64,000 bases of DNA from Thiohalocapsa sp. ML1 (GCF_001469165.1 NZ_JABX01000024.1:27237-91236), one strand, 5' to 3'; positions 8,848 to 18,623 are shown, numbered from the stretch's first letter. The notes: generated from the letters alone by a model not told the origin. Translations and numbers: made by a program.

Positions 8848-10952
8848 TGCGGCTCGGGGGCTCGGCTCGACGGCACTCGCATAGGGCGCGCCCGCCCCCG
8901 ATACCCACTGCCGACACGCCCATCGCCGACGCCATTGTCGCCGCCGGCGGCCACGCGGAGCCCCCGCCTTGGCTGGTCCCGGCGGCGCTCGCGTTCTGGG
9001 GGCTGCTAAGCGGGCTGTGGTGGCTCGCGCTGCCGCTCGCGCTGCTGGCCGCGCTGCCCGCCTGGCGCGGCTGGCGCTTCGAGCTGGCGCTGCAGGAGCG
9101 CCGGCGCGTCGCCGACCTCTGCAACGTCATGATCGTGCTCGCCGCCGCCTGGCTGATCCTGAACCAGCCGCGGCTCGGCACTGCCTTGATCCTGCTGATC
9201 CAGTGGCTGCCGGGGCTCCTGTTCCCGCTGCTCGCCGTCCAGCTCTTTGGACAGCGGGGCGGAATCGAGCTCTCGGTGCTCTTTCTCAGCCTGCGTCGGG
9301 GCAACGGCGGCAGCCGCCCGGGCGGCGAGGCGCTGTTCGACCTGCGCTCTAGCTACGTGCTGCTCTGCGTCATCGCGGCGTCCATGATCCCGCCCGAGAC
9401 GGCGCTGTACCTGCCGGCGCTCGCGCTGCTCGCCGCGGCGGCGCTGTGGCCGCGCGGGGCGACGGCGGGCCGGCAGCGCCTGTTCGCGGGCACGCTGGTG
9501 GTTGTGCTGGTCATCGCGCTCGGCATGGCCGCGGGGCTGCGCGCCGGGCATGCGGAGGTCGAGCGCATCGTGGTGCGCTGGATGGAGCAGTGGCTCGGCA
9601 CCACCATGGACCCGTACCGCGCCACCACCGCCATCGGCGATGTCGGCCGGCTCAAGGGCTCCGATCGCATCCTGCTGCGCGTCTACCCGCGGGCCCCCAT
9701 CGACGGCGGCCTGCTGCTCCAGAGCGCGAGCTACGACCGCTGGTTCGACGGCACCTGGTTCACGACGGGCTCGCTGTTCGAGCCGCTGCCGGACGCGGAC
9801 GGGCGGCGTACGCTGCTCGCCGACGCCGACGCCGCGGCGGGGCCGGGCGAGCGCATCGTTATGCTGCTGCGCGCGCCCGAGGGCCTGCTGCCGCTGCCGG
9901 CACATGCGGCCGTGGTCACGGGCCTGCCGGGCAAGGAGCTGCATCGCAACGGCTTCGGCACCGTCCGCTACCGGGCCGGCAGCAACGAGCCGCTGCTGAA
10001 CTACCGCGTGCGCGCGATCGCGCCGGGCGCTGCTCCGCCGCCCGAGGCGCCGCCCACCACGGCGGAGCTGCGCCTGGTCGGCCGCGAGCAGGCGGCCGTG
10101 GCCGCCTTCGCCGAGTCCCTGGGCCTCGCCGAGTTGCCCCCCGAGGCGGCCCTGCGCCGCCTGCAAGAGCACTTTGCCCAAGCCTTCCGCTACACGCTGA
10201 CGCTGCCGGAGGCACCCGACGGCGTCGCCCCGTTGGCGCACTTTCTGACCACGGCACGCGCCGGCCACTGCGAGTACTTCGCCACCGCGGCGGCGCTGAC
10301 GCTGCGCGCGGCGGGCATCCCGACGCGCTACGCCCGCGGCTGGTCGGTGCAGGAGTTCAGCCCGCTGGAAGACGCCTGGATCGCACGCGACAGCCACGCC
10401 CACGCCTGGGTGCTCGCGTACATCGACGGGCGCTGGCGGGCCTTCGACCCGACGCCGCCGGACTGGGGCGCCTTCGAGGCCGCGCGGCGCCCGTGGACGC
10501 AGGGCATGGCCGACTATCTCGCGTGGCTTCGGCTGTCGATCTCCGGCGCCGCCCAAGAGGACCGCGGCGAGCGCAACTGGCTCCTGCTGCCGCTCGCGGC
10601 ACTGGTGCTGATCCTCGCCTGGCGCATCCTGCGACGGGCGCGGCGCGGGCGTGGCCGAGCCGCCCTGCCCGTCGCCGCCGTGCGGCAGGAGTCGCCCTTC
10701 GCCGCGCTGGAGCAGGCCGCCGCGCGGCACGGCCACGGCCGCCGACCCGGCGAGACGCTGCTGGAGTGGGCCGGACGGCTCGGCGCCGAGCGCGTCGATG
10801 CGGCCACCGGGCTCGCCGAGGCAGTCAGGCTCTATTACCGAAGTCGCTTCGACCCCGCCGGCCTCGATGCCGCCTCACGCGAGCGGTTGGCCGCACGCAT
10901 CGCCGACTGCCGGCAACGCTGGCGCGGCGCCCCGGTGGCGCGCTCACGCTGA
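8847..10952 (+). CDS. tgpA: TgpA-like membrane transglutaminase-fold protein
   Basis: Inner-membrane protein of 701 residues with several N-terminal membrane segments (roughly residues 35-230), an external transglutaminase-like domain, one further membrane segment near residue 575 and a cytoplasmic tail. The triad is visible: Cys475 in GHCEYFATAAALTLR, His519 in DSHAHAWVLAY and Asp534 in WRAFDPTP. TgpA of Pseudomonas is essential, but its substrate is unknown. Family members usually sit with a MoxR ATPase and a DUF58 protein; neither is here. The ATG at 8847 was chosen for its overlap with apaH; the open frame extends further upstream through apaH. Confidence 0.85.
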   Translation: MRLGGSARRHSHRARPPPIPTADTPIADAIVAAGGHAEPPPWLVPAALAFWGLLSGLWWLALPLALLAALPAWRGWRFELALQERRRVADLCNVMIVLAAAWLILNQPRLGTALILLIQWLPGLLFPLLAVQLFGQRGGIELSVLFLSLRRGNGGSRPGGEALFDLRSSYVLLCVIAASMIPPETALYLPALALLAAAALWPRGATAGRQRLFAGTLVVVLVIALGMAAGLRAGHAEVERIVVRWMEQWLGTTMDPYRATTAIGDVGRLKGSDRILLRVYPRAPIDGGLLLQSASYDRWFDGTWFTTGSLFEPLPDADGRRTLLADADAAAGPGERIVMLLRAPEGLLPLPAHAAVVTGLPGKELHRNGFGTVRYRAGSNEPLLNYRVRAIAPGAAPPPEAPPTTAELRLVGREQAAVAAFAESLGLAELPPEAALRRLQEHFAQAFRYTLTLPEAPDGVAPLAHFLTTARAGHCEYFATAAALTLRAAGIPTRYARGWSVQEFSPLEDAWIARDSHAHAWVLAYIDGRWRAFDPTPPDWGAFEAARRPWTQGMADYLAWLRLSISGAAQEDRGERNWLLLPLAALVLILAWRILRRARRGRGRAALPVAAVRQESPFAALEQAAARHGHGRRPGETLLEWAGRLGAERVDAATGLAEAVRLYYRSRFDPAGLDAASRERLAARIADCRQRWRGAPVARSR

Positions 10953-11554
10953 GCGGCGGTGTCGATGCCCTACAAGACCAACCCCCGTCGCGGCTCAAGC
11001 CCGGGCTGTCGCTATCGACGGTGAGCGACAGCGCACGACACAAGGGTTTCGCACTTCGGCGCCGCTTGAGCTAAATGCGGTTAGGGGCTGAGGTATCCCC
11101 ACAAAATCGGCCTGGACAGCCGAGCCGCCACGGACTGGGAGCGCCGGCTTTCCAGCCGGCTTCGCGCGCCGGGGGCTCGATGCCCCCGGCGCGCGATCGA
11201 CTGCTGCGCTGGAGCAGGTCGACTGCCCATGCCGCGCCGCCGGGCGGGCGACTGCGCTTGTGCCCTTGTGCCAGCCCAGGCGACGCCGACGCGGCATCGA
11301 GCCGCGACGGCGCCGAGCCGGCTGGAAAGCCGGCGCTCCCAGTCAGCCGCGCGTCGGCGAAACGGCTGGGATTCCGGTCCCGATCTCAGGTCGGAGGGAT
11401 GCACTGAGCCCCTGCTTTTTTGGTTCTAAAACCTGGGGATAGCCCAGGGTTAGGGGTAGAGTTTCGATTTCGATTTCGAGCCCGATCAGGCACTAACCTG
11501 GGGCGAGATGTTTTAGACTCGCAGCTTTGCTGACTTGAGTAAGTGCAGCGACCC
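10953..11554. repeat. Intergenic region with an inverted pair of REP units
   Basis: No gene seen. Two 26-base REP units face each other: CTGGGAGCGCCGGCTTTCCA... at 11135-11160 and its complement at 11317-11342. Just inside the left unit a near-perfect hairpin (CGCGCCGGGGGC / GCCCCCGGCGCG, about 11166-11197) matches the hairpins beside the RAYT gene at 35025 and 36078. The pair looks like a transposase-less BIME that the RAYT at 35189 could mobilise. The rest (10953-11134 and 11343-11554) shows nothing recognisable. Confidence 0.8.
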
Positions 11555-12310
11555 ATGGCAACCCCCGCGGACATTGTCGAGCGCGCCCTGATGCCTGCCG
11601 AGCTGGCGGAGCGGATGCCGCACGCCCGTTTACTGCTCAGCGACGAGCCGCAGATGGAATCCCCGGAACACGACGAACAGCTCGCGCTGCTGACCTCGAC
11701 GCTGCAATGGGCCTGGCGGGAGCGCAGCGGCTTCTTCATCGGTGCCAATCTGTCCATCTACTACGACCGCAACGAGCTGACCCGCCGACGCTTTTGCGGA
11801 CCGGACCTGTTTGTTGTCAACGCGGCGGAGCCCGCCAAACGCAACTCCTGGGTGGTCTGGGAAGAGGGCGGGCGCTATCCGGACCTGATCATCGAGCTGT
11901 TGTCCAACAGCACCGCGGCGACGGACCGCAATGGCAAGAAGCGGCTCTACCAAGATGTCTTCCGCACCCCGGAATACTTCTGGTTCCACCCAATCACGCT
12001 GGAATTCGAAGGGTTTCGGCTCTCGGCCGAGCACCGCTACGAGCCGATCCCGCCCGACGCCAGCGGCCATCGGCTGAGCGAGGCCCTGCAGATGCGCCTC
12101 GGCGTGCACGAGCGCCAGCTTCGCTTCTTCGACCTGGACGGCGCGCTGATCCCGACACCGGCGGAAAGCGCCTTGCAGGAACAAGCCAAAGCCGAGGCCC
12201 AACGTCAGATCGCCGAGGCTGAGCGCACACGCGCCGACGCCGAGCGCCAGCGCGCCGACGCGCTCGCGGAGCGCCTACGCGCCGCCGGACTGGACCCCGG
12301 TGAGAAGTAG
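11555..12310 (+). CDS. Uma2-family PD-(D/E)XK-fold protein
   Basis: A 251-residue member of the Uma2 (DUF820) family, widespread in cyanobacteria and purple sulfur bacteria, with a restriction-endonuclease-like fold and no established role. The core shows CGPDLFVV, PDLIIELLSNST and a conserved DRNGKKRLYQ, the usual Asp...Glu...Lys arrangement. The last 50 residues are a charged Ala/Glu/Arg helix with heptad-like QRADA repeats, probably a coiled coil. A GTG at 11543 would add four residues. It stands alone and converges on the transporter genes. Confidence 0.85.
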   Translation: MATPADIVERALMPAELAERMPHARLLLSDEPQMESPEHDEQLALLTSTLQWAWRERSGFFIGANLSIYYDRNELTRRRFCGPDLFVVNAAEPAKRNSWVVWEEGGRYPDLIIELLSNSTAATDRNGKKRLYQDVFRTPEYFWFHPITLEFEGFRLSAEHRYEPIPPDASGHRLSEALQMRLGVHERQLRFFDLDGALIPTPAESALQEQAKAEAQRQIAEAERTRADAERQRADALAERLRAAGLDPGEK

Positions 12311-12334
12311 CCCGAGGGCCGAGCATGTCGCTCA

Positions 12335-12496
12335 CCCTTCAAACTTCACCCTTCAAACTTCACCCTTCAAACTTCACCCTTCAAACTTCACCCTTCAAAC
12401 TTCACCCTTCACCCTTCACCCTTCACCCTTCACCCTTCACCCTTCAAACTTCACCCTTCACCCTTCAAACTTCAAACTTCAAACTTCAAACTTCTC
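12335..12496. repeat. Heptamer tandem array (CTTCAAA / CTTCACC)
   Basis: About 23 consecutive seven-base units alternate irregularly between CTTCAAA and CTTCACC. The array lies between two convergent genes and runs into the last codons of the permease on the minus strand, whose end reads KFEV-stop inside the repeat. The count probably varies between strains by slippage. Similar mixed heptamers occur between genes in cyanobacteria and purple bacteria. Confidence 0.95.
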
Positions 12497-13288
12497 TCCC
12501 CTCTCTCGCATCGTCAACGCCGCAACAACCACCGCCAGCGTCACCAGCGCAACGATCACCGTCGCGAGCGCGTTGATCTGCGGCGACACGCCCATGCGCA
12601 CGCTGGCGTAGATGACCATCGGCAAGGTGGTCGAGCCGGGGCCGGAGACGAAGCTTGCGATGACCAGATCATCCAGCGACAGCGTGAAGGCGAGCAGCCA
12701 GCCGGACAGGAGCGCCGGCGCAATCAGTGGCAGCGTAATGGTGCGATACACCGTCAGCGGGCGGGCGCCCAAGTCCATCGCCGCCTCCTCCAGCGAACGG
12801 TCCATCTGCGCCAGCCGCGCGCGCACCACCACGGCCACGTAGGCCATGCTGAAGGTGATATGCGCAATCGCGATGGTGGTAAAGCCGCGCCCGTCCGGCC
12901 AGCCGATGACTTGCTGCATCGCCACGAACAGCAGCAGCAGCGACAGGCCGATGATGACATCCGGCATCACCAGCGGCGCGGTGAGCAACAGCTCGAAGCC
13001 CGTCCGCCCGCGAAAGCGCCCGTGGCGCACCAGCGCATTGGCGGCCAGCGTGCCCAGGATCACGGCGAAGGTCGCGTTGACGGCGGCAATGCGCACGCTG
13101 AGCCACGCGGCATCGAGCAGTTGGCGGTTGGCGAGCAGCTCGCCGTACCACTTCACGGAGAAGCCGGACCAGACCGTCACCAGCCTTGATTCATTGAACG
13201 AGTAGACGATGAGCAACAGCACCGGCACGTACAGGAAGGCATAGCCGAAGCCGAGCACGGCCAGCAGTGGCCAGCGCCTGCGCTTCAT
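12479..13288 (-). CDS. potI: Polyamine ABC transporter permease, PotI/PotC type
   Basis: Second permease of a spermidine/putrescine importer, 269 residues, with about six membrane helices. The EAA loop that contacts the ATPase is clear: LEEAAMDLGARPLTVYRTITLPL. The start MKRRRWPLLAV is ATG at 13288, overlapping the upstream permease stop by four bases. The C-terminal residues KFEV and the stop are encoded by the first units of the heptamer array, so the end of this protein has been rewritten by the repeat. PotI versus PotC cannot be settled by eye; the partner ATPase and binding protein favour the putrescine (PotFGHI) set. Confidence 0.9.
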   Translation of the reverse strand: MKRRRWPLLAVLGFGYAFLYVPVLLLIVYSFNESRLVTVWSGFSVKWYGELLANRQLLDAAWLSVRIAAVNATFAVILGTLAANALVRHGRFRGRTGFELLLTAPLVMPDVIIGLSLLLLFVAMQQVIGWPDGRGFTTIAIAHITFSMAYVAVVVRARLAQMDRSLEEAAMDLGARPLTVYRTITLPLIAPALLSGWLLAFTLSLDDLVIASFVSGPGSTTLPMVIYASVRMGVSPQINALATVIVALVTLAVVVAALTMRERGEKFEV

Positions 13289-14202
13289 CGGGTGTGCGCC
13301 TCGGCCGCGTCGTCGAGCCGCTGTCCCAGCCGCTGCATCAGCACGAAGGGCACCACCAGGAGCGCGAGCAGCACCACGGCGAGCGCCGAGGCCAGCGGCC
13401 AGTCCTTGTTCGAGAAAAACTCGGTCCAGAGCATCTTGCCCACCATGAGGCTTTGCGGCCCGCCCAGCAGGTCCGGTATCACGAATTCGCCCACCACCGG
13501 AATGAACACGAGCATGCTGCCGGCGATGATGCCGGGCAAGGACAGCGGCAGCGTGATCTTGAGAAACGCGCGCCAGGGCCGGCAGCCCAAGTCCGCCGCC
13601 GCCTCCAGCAGGCTGAAGTCGAGCCGGGTCAGGTTCGCGTACAGCGGCAGGATCATGAACGGCAGATAGGAATACACCACGCCGATGTAGACCGCGAGCT
13701 GGGTGTGCAGGATCGCGAGCGGCTCGTTGATGACGCCGAGCCACATCAGGAAGTTGTTGAGCAGCCCGTTCTGCTTCAAGATGCCCATCCAGGCGTAGAC
13801 GCGGATCAGGAACGAGGTCCAGAACGGCAGCACGATGAGCAGCAGCAATGGCACCCGCCAGCGCGCGCTGCTGGTGGCGATGGCATAGGCCATCGGATAG
13901 CCGAGGAGCAAGCACAGCACCGTGCAGACGAGCGCGACGAGCAGCGAATTGAGAAAGGCGGCGAGGTAAAGCTCGTCCTGCACCACCAGCATGAAGTTCT
14001 GGAAGTTGAGCTGGACCGCGAGCACGCCGTCGCCAACCCATTCCCACAGCGCGGTATAGGGCGGCTGCGCCAGCGCCGGCTCCGCGATGCTGATGCGCAG
14101 CACGATGGCGAACGGCAACAAGAAGAACAGGCCGAGCCACAGGTACGGCACGCCGATGTTGACGAGTCGGCTCAGGCGGCGTCGCGGGTGAGGCAAGGTC
14201 AT
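13285..14202 (-). CDS. potH: Polyamine ABC transporter permease, PotH/PotB type
   Basis: First permease of the importer, 305 residues, with a long N-terminal periplasmic region after helix 1 and the EAA motif EAAADLGCRPWRAFLKITLPL. VLPFWTSFLIRVYAWM is a hallmark of PotH/PotB proteins. The ATG at 14202 is clear. It is separated from the ATPase gene by 200 bases holding a hairpin repeat, and is translationally coupled to the next permease (ATGA). Confidence 0.92.
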   Translation of the reverse strand: MTLPHPRRRLSRLVNIGVPYLWLGLFFLLPFAIVLRISIAEPALAQPPYTALWEWVGDGVLAVQLNFQNFMLVVQDELYLAAFLNSLLVALVCTVLCLLLGYPMAYAIATSSARWRVPLLLLIVLPFWTSFLIRVYAWMGILKQNGLLNNFLMWLGVINEPLAILHTQLAVYIGVVYSYLPFMILPLYANLTRLDFSLLEAAADLGCRPWRAFLKITLPLSLPGIIAGSMLVFIPVVGEFVIPDLLGGPQSLMVGKMLWTEFFSNKDWPLASALAVVLLALLVVPFVLMQRLGQRLDDAAEAHTR

Positions 14203-14402
14203 TGCGGCGATGAGTGGAGAATTGCGCTAGGTATCGCTATCGACGAAAAAGGGCCGAGGGCCAAGGGCCGAGGACGGCTCCCTTGGCCCTTGGCCCTTGG
14301 CCCAATGCGCCAACGAGCGGGCTGCGAAATGGCGATCGCGATCGGGATGGCGATGTTGTCGTGGATTGCATGGTTGTTTCGCCGCCGGTGGGTGAGGCGG
14401 GG
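14203..14402. repeat. GGCCGAGG hairpin repeat inside the transporter operon
   Basis: Between the ATPase and permease genes. A GGGCCGAGGGCCAAGGG / CCCTTGGCCCTTGGCCC hairpin (14249-14304) is followed by a piece of the composite repeat (AATGCGCC...CGAGCGGGCTGCG, about 14303-14328) and a GATCGCGATCGGGATGGCGAT stretch. This strong structure inside an operon could lower permease expression relative to ATPase; inference. Confidence 0.75.
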
Positions 14403-15554
14403 CTACTCCGGCAGGACCACGCCGCTGGTGGGCGCCCACTCCATCGCCACCTCCTGCTCCCAGGTCAGCGCCTGCTCGGTGCGCGGCTGGATGTTGGTCA
14501 GGGTCATCTCGACGATGCGCGAGCTCGGGTCGGCGCGCTCGCCGACGCGCACCCGGTAGATCGACACGTCGCCGAGATAGGCAATGTCCTCGACCACGCC
14601 CTTGAGCTGGTTGACACCATCCTCGCGATAGTCGGCGCAGGGGCGGATCTTCTCCGGGCGCACGGCCACGGTCACCGGCGTGCCGAGCGCCAGCGGATAC
14701 AGGCAGCGCATGCGCATGCTGCGGCCGAGGCGGCTCTGCACCAGCACTTGGTCTCCGTCTAGGGCCGCCACCTTGCCCTCGAACAGGTTCACCGAGCCGA
14801 TGAAGCGCGCGACGAAGCGGCTGTTGGGGTATTCATAGATGGCCGTCGGGGTGTCCACCTGCATGATGCGCCCCACGTCCATGACGGCGATGCGGGTGGA
14901 CATCGTCATCGCCTCTTCCTGGTCGTGCGTGACGGTGACGAAGGTGATGCCGAGCCGCTCCTGCAGGTTCACCAGCTCGAACTGGGTGTTCTCGCGCAGG
15001 CGCTTGTCGAGCGCGCCGAGGGGCTCGTCGAGCAGCAGGAGCTTCGGGTGCCGGGCCAGGCTGCGGGCAAGCGCCACGCGCTGGCGCTGGCCGCCGGAGA
15101 GCTGGTCGGGCTTGCGCTTGCGCAGCTCCTCGACCTTGAGCAGCGCGAGCAGCTCGCCGACGCGCTCCGCTCGCTCGGCGCGCGGCATCCGGTCCTGCTT
15201 CAGCCCGAAGGCGACGTTCTGCTCTACGCTCATGTGCGGGAACAGCGCATAGGACTGGAACATCATGTTCACGGGCCGCGCATAGGGCGGGATGTCCGTC
15301 ACGTCGGTGCCGTCGATGTAGATGCGCCCGAGCGTCGGTTGTTCGAAACCGCCCAGCAGTCGCAACAGCGTGGACTTGCCGCAGCCGGAGCTGCCGAGCA
15401 GCGAGAAGAACTCGCCCTGGTAGATGTTCAGGCTGACGTCGTCGACGGCATAGACATCGCCGAACTTCTTCGTGACCCGCTCGATGCGCACATAGGGGGC
15501 GGCCTCAGGGTCCTGCCAGGGCTCCAGCGTGCGGCGCTGATCCGGGATGGCCAT
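14403..15554 (-). CDS. potG: Polyamine ABC transporter ATP-binding protein, PotG/PotA type
   Basis: The 383-residue ATPase powers the importer on the cytoplasmic face. Walker A is GSSGCGKST, the Q-loop is in MMFQSYALFPHMSV, the signature is LSGGQRQRVALARSL, Walker B is LLLLDEPLGALD and the H-loop is VTHDQEEAM. A C-terminal TOBE domain follows (VAVRPEKIRPC). The length matches PotG (377). The ATG at 15554 lies 42 bases after the binding-protein stop. Confidence 0.95.
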   Translation of the reverse strand: MAIPDQRRTLEPWQDPEAAPYVRIERVTKKFGDVYAVDDVSLNIYQGEFFSLLGSSGCGKSTLLRLLGGFEQPTLGRIYIDGTDVTDIPPYARPVNMMFQSYALFPHMSVEQNVAFGLKQDRMPRAERAERVGELLALLKVEELRKRKPDQLSGGQRQRVALARSLARHPKLLLLDEPLGALDKRLRENTQFELVNLQERLGITFVTVTHDQEEAMTMSTRIAVMDVGRIMQVDTPTAIYEYPNSRFVARFIGSVNLFEGKVAALDGDQVLVQSRLGRSMRMRCLYPLALGTPVTVAVRPEKIRPCADYREDGVNQLKGVVEDIAYLGDVSIYRVRVGERADPSSRIVEMTLTNIQPRTEQALTWEQEVAMEWAPTSGVVLPE

Positions 15555-15596
15555 GGCGATGCCGGCTGGCGTGACCGGGCTATGGCGGGCGCCGGC

Positions 15597-16697
15597 TCAG
15601 CGCTGCGCCTTGATGCGCGTGAAGCGACGGTTGAGATCGCGGATGTCGCGGTCGCTGCGCTCGCTCGGCACGAATAGCCGCGCCTTCACCTCGGGCGGCG
15701 GGTAGATGCCGGGGTCTTCGCGCAGCTCCTCCTCCAGCAGCGACGTCGCGGCGAGGTTGGGGTTGGCGTAGTAGACGTAGTCGGACACGTCCGCGATCAC
15801 CTGCGGCTGCAGCAGGTGGGCGATGAAGGCGTGCGCCGCATCCGGGTGCGGTGCGTCCTTGGGAATCGCCATCACATCAGTCCACAGCGCGGCGCCCTCG
15901 CGCGGGATAACGTAGGCGATCTCCACAGCGTTGCCCGCTTCCTCCGCACGGCTCTGCGCCTGCAGCACATCGCCCGAATAGCCCATCGCGACACAGAGGT
16001 CGCCGTTGGCGAGGTCGCTTTGGTACTGCGAGGAATGGAAGTAGCGGATGTTCGGATGGATCTCGTTCAACAGCGTCGTCGCGGCCTCCAGGTCCGCCTT
16101 GTCGAGGCTGTTCGGGTCCTTGCCCAGGTATGCCAGTGCCGCCGAGAACACCTCGGTCGGGTCGTCCAGCAGGCTGATGCCGCAGTCCTTGAGCTTTGCG
16201 GACTGCGCCGGATCGAACACCAGCGCCCAGGTGTCGAGCGGCGCGTCTGCGCCGAGGGCCGCGCGCACCTTGCCGACGTTGATGCCGAGCCCGGAGGTGC
16301 CCCACATGTACGGCACCACGTGGGCGTTGTCTGGGTCGATCTTGGCCAGGCTCTGCATGATCGCCGGGTCGAGGTCGTCCAGCCCCGGCAGCTTCGACTT
16401 GTCGAGCGGCAGGTACAGCCCGGCCGCGATATGCCGCGCCGCGAAGGGCCGCGCGGTGGGGAAAACCACGTCGTAGCCGCTGCTGCCGGCGAGGAGCTTG
16501 GCCTCCAGCACCTCGTTGGCGTCGTAGAGGTCCAGCACCGGTCGAATGCCGCTGGCCTGCTGGAAGCCCGAGAGGGTGTCCGCGGCGAAGTAGTCGTTCC
16601 AGTTGTAGACGTGCACGCTGTCCTCGGCAGCCGCAACGGCGGCAGCGCCGAGCAGCAGGGATGCGAGTGCGACGCGAAGCAGGGGCAGACTAGGCAA
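15597..16697 (-). CDS. potF: Periplasmic polyamine-binding protein, PotF/PotD type
   Basis: Substrate receptor of the importer. After a signal peptide (PSLPLLRVALASLLLGAAAVA, cleavage near AAAE) the mature protein begins with VHVYNWNDYF, the usual PotF/PotD start, followed by ANEVLEAKLLAGSSGYDVVFP. I chose the TTG at 16697 (366 residues) because GGAG lies about nine bases upstream and the signal peptide begins there; a GTG at 16760 would put 21 extra residues before the signal. Binding residues were not checked, so the exact polyamine is open. First gene of the operon. Confidence 0.92.
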   Translation of the reverse strand: MPSLPLLRVALASLLLGAAAVAAAEDSVHVYNWNDYFAADTLSGFQQASGIRPVLDLYDANEVLEAKLLAGSSGYDVVFPTARPFAARHIAAGLYLPLDKSKLPGLDDLDPAIMQSLAKIDPDNAHVVPYMWGTSGLGINVGKVRAALGADAPLDTWALVFDPAQSAKLKDCGISLLDDPTEVFSAALAYLGKDPNSLDKADLEAATTLLNEIHPNIRYFHSSQYQSDLANGDLCVAMGYSGDVLQAQSRAEEAGNAVEIAYVIPREGAALWTDVMAIPKDAPHPDAAHAFIAHLLQPQVIADVSDYVYYANPNLAATSLLEEELREDPGIYPPPEVKARLFVPSERSDRDIRDLNRRFTRIKAQR

Positions 16698-16871
16698 CGC
16701 AATTCTCCGTTCGGGCTGACGCGCGCATGCTAATGCATGAGCCGGCCCGCCCGAAAGCACAATCGAGCGTCGGCATGGTCTGCTGAGCCCGGCCGAGGCC
16801 GCGGACCGCTGCCCCGGGGCGCTGGTTGTGCCGACGCACGCTGGGTGAATCGGCGCGACGGCGCGCCTGTG

Positions 16872-18623
16872 TCAGGCAACCCGCTGGGCCGGCTGCCGGT
16901 CGGTGGCGTCCGGGTGGGGGCTCGGCGCTTGGGTGTCGGCATCGCTGTCGGTGGGTAGATCGGCGGCCTGCAGCGACCAGTGGACGACGAGGTTCAGCAT
17001 GCGCATGGTGGCGCCGATGGACGCGAAGACCTGGTTCGCGTGCACGCCGCGGGTCTTGAACTCGCCCTGGGGCTTGCCGGCGACATAGCGGCCGGCGAGC
17101 TTGCCGAGCTCCGGGACCTGCCCTTGCGGGTAGCCGGGGGCCTCACTGCCGGGCGCGGTGGCCGGTCCGGGCGGCGGCGCGCCGGGGCTGCCGCGGTGCG
17201 CCCAGGTGATGGTGCATTCCACCAGCGCATCGGTGCGACCGCCCTTGGGGATGCGCACCTCGTAGTCCACGAGCCGCGGCAGGGTCAGACCCTCGCGCTC
17301 CGTGATGACGCCGAGCGCCTTGTTGAAGGCGTCGAAGCCGCCGGTGCCGCTGCCGGCGGCGGTGTGCACGCGGTCCTGGAGCTTGAGCTTGAGGCTCGCG
17401 GTGGACTCCAGGCCCAGGCTGGATGAGACATTGCAGGCAATGAGCTCCGCGTGCTGGTAGTCGCCCTGGTCCAGCACCTCGGCGATGATGAAGGGTAGGT
17501 CCTCGAAGGTGATGCGCTTTTTCGAGTCCCCGAGCTCGACGATGCGCGCGAGCACCTTGCGCTGCTGCTCCTCGGACAGGGTCAGGCCGAGCCGCTCCAG
17601 GTTCTTGGCCAGCGACGCCTTGCCCGCGAGCTTGCCGAGCGCATAGATGCGCCGGCGGCCGAAGCGCTCGGGCGACACCCGGGTCACGTACAGGCTGCCC
17701 TTGTGGTCGCCATCGGCGTGGATGCCGGCGGTCTGCGTGAACACGTCCTCGCCGACAATCGGCGCGTTGTCGGCGATGCGCTTGCCGGAGAAGTACTGCA
17801 CCAGCTCGCTGACGCGGGCGAGGTGCTGCTCCTGGATGCGCAGATCCATGCCGAGCTGGTCGCGCAGATTGACGGCGACCTCCGCCAGCGACGCGTTGCC
17901 GGCGCGCTCGCCCAGGCAGTTCACGGTGCAATGCACGGCGGCGGCGCCGGCCTGCGCGGCGGCGACGACGTTGGCCGTGGCAAGCCCGTAGTCGTTGTGC
18001 GGATGGAAGTCGAAGCGGCAGTCCGGAAAGCGCCGGATCATGTCCATGACGCCGGTGAAGACCCGCTCCGGCGTCATGACGCCGAGCGTATCGGGCAACA
18101 TGAAGTGGCCGACGCCGGCGTCCCGCAGCCGCTCCATCAGCGCATAAACATAGCCCGAATCGTCGGCATAGCCGTTGGACCAGTCCTCCAGGTACAGATT
18201 CACCGCGAGCCCGCGCTCGCGAGCGAGCGCCACGTTGCGGCGCACGTCCTCGGCGTGGCCCTCCAGCGTCTTGCGCAACTGGGTCTCGCAGTGCTTGCGG
18301 CTGCCCTTGGCCAGCAAGTTCATGACGCTGCCGCCGGCGGCGCCGATCCAGTCGATGCTCTTGCCGTCATCGACGAAGCCGAGCACCTCCACGCGCCCGT
18401 CGAGCCCCCTGCCCCGCGCCCAGTCGATGATGCGCGCCACGGCCGCCTGCTCGCCGCGGGAGACGCGGGCCGAGGCCACCTCGATGCGGTCCACGCGGAT
18501 CAGCTCCAGCAGCGCCTGGGCGATCTGCGCCTTCTCGTCCGGCGAGAAGGACACGCCTTGGGTCTGCTCGCCGTCGCGCAGCGTGGTGTCGAGGATGAGG
18601 ATGCGGTCTTGCTGGTCGGTCAT
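16872..18623 (-). CDS. 2-isopropylmalate / citramalate synthase family protein
   Basis: The 583-residue Claisen-type enzyme condenses acetyl-CoA with a 2-oxo acid. The TIM-barrel has the metal and substrate motifs LDTTLRDGEQTQGVSF, FDFHPHNDYGLATAN and TVNCLGERAGNASLAE, followed by a LeuA-type regulatory dimer domain (about residues 390-530). The acceptor (2-oxoisovalerate for LeuA, pyruvate for CimA) cannot be read off. A Pro/Gly-rich segment at about 470-495 and a disordered tail are unusual. The ATG at 18623 fits MTDQQDRILILDTTLRDG; no convincing ribosome binding site was seen. Threonine synthase lies upstream, which hints at isoleucine supply. Confidence 0.85.
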   Translation of the reverse strand: MTDQQDRILILDTTLRDGEQTQGVSFSPDEKAQIAQALLELIRVDRIEVASARVSRGEQAAVARIIDWARGRGLDGRVEVLGFVDDGKSIDWIGAAGGSVMNLLAKGSRKHCETQLRKTLEGHAEDVRRNVALARERGLAVNLYLEDWSNGYADDSGYVYALMERLRDAGVGHFMLPDTLGVMTPERVFTGVMDMIRRFPDCRFDFHPHNDYGLATANVVAAAQAGAAAVHCTVNCLGERAGNASLAEVAVNLRDQLGMDLRIQEQHLARVSELVQYFSGKRIADNAPIVGEDVFTQTAGIHADGDHKGSLYVTRVSPERFGRRRIYALGKLAGKASLAKNLERLGLTLSEEQQRKVLARIVELGDSKKRITFEDLPFIIAEVLDQGDYQHAELIACNVSSSLGLESTASLKLKLQDRVHTAAGSGTGGFDAFNKALGVITEREGLTLPRLVDYEVRIPKGGRTDALVECTITWAHRGSPGAPPPGPATAPGSEAPGYPQGQVPELGKLAGRYVAGKPQGEFKTRGVHANQVFASIGATMRMLNLVVHWSLQAADLPTDSDADTQAPSPHPDATDRQPAQRVA

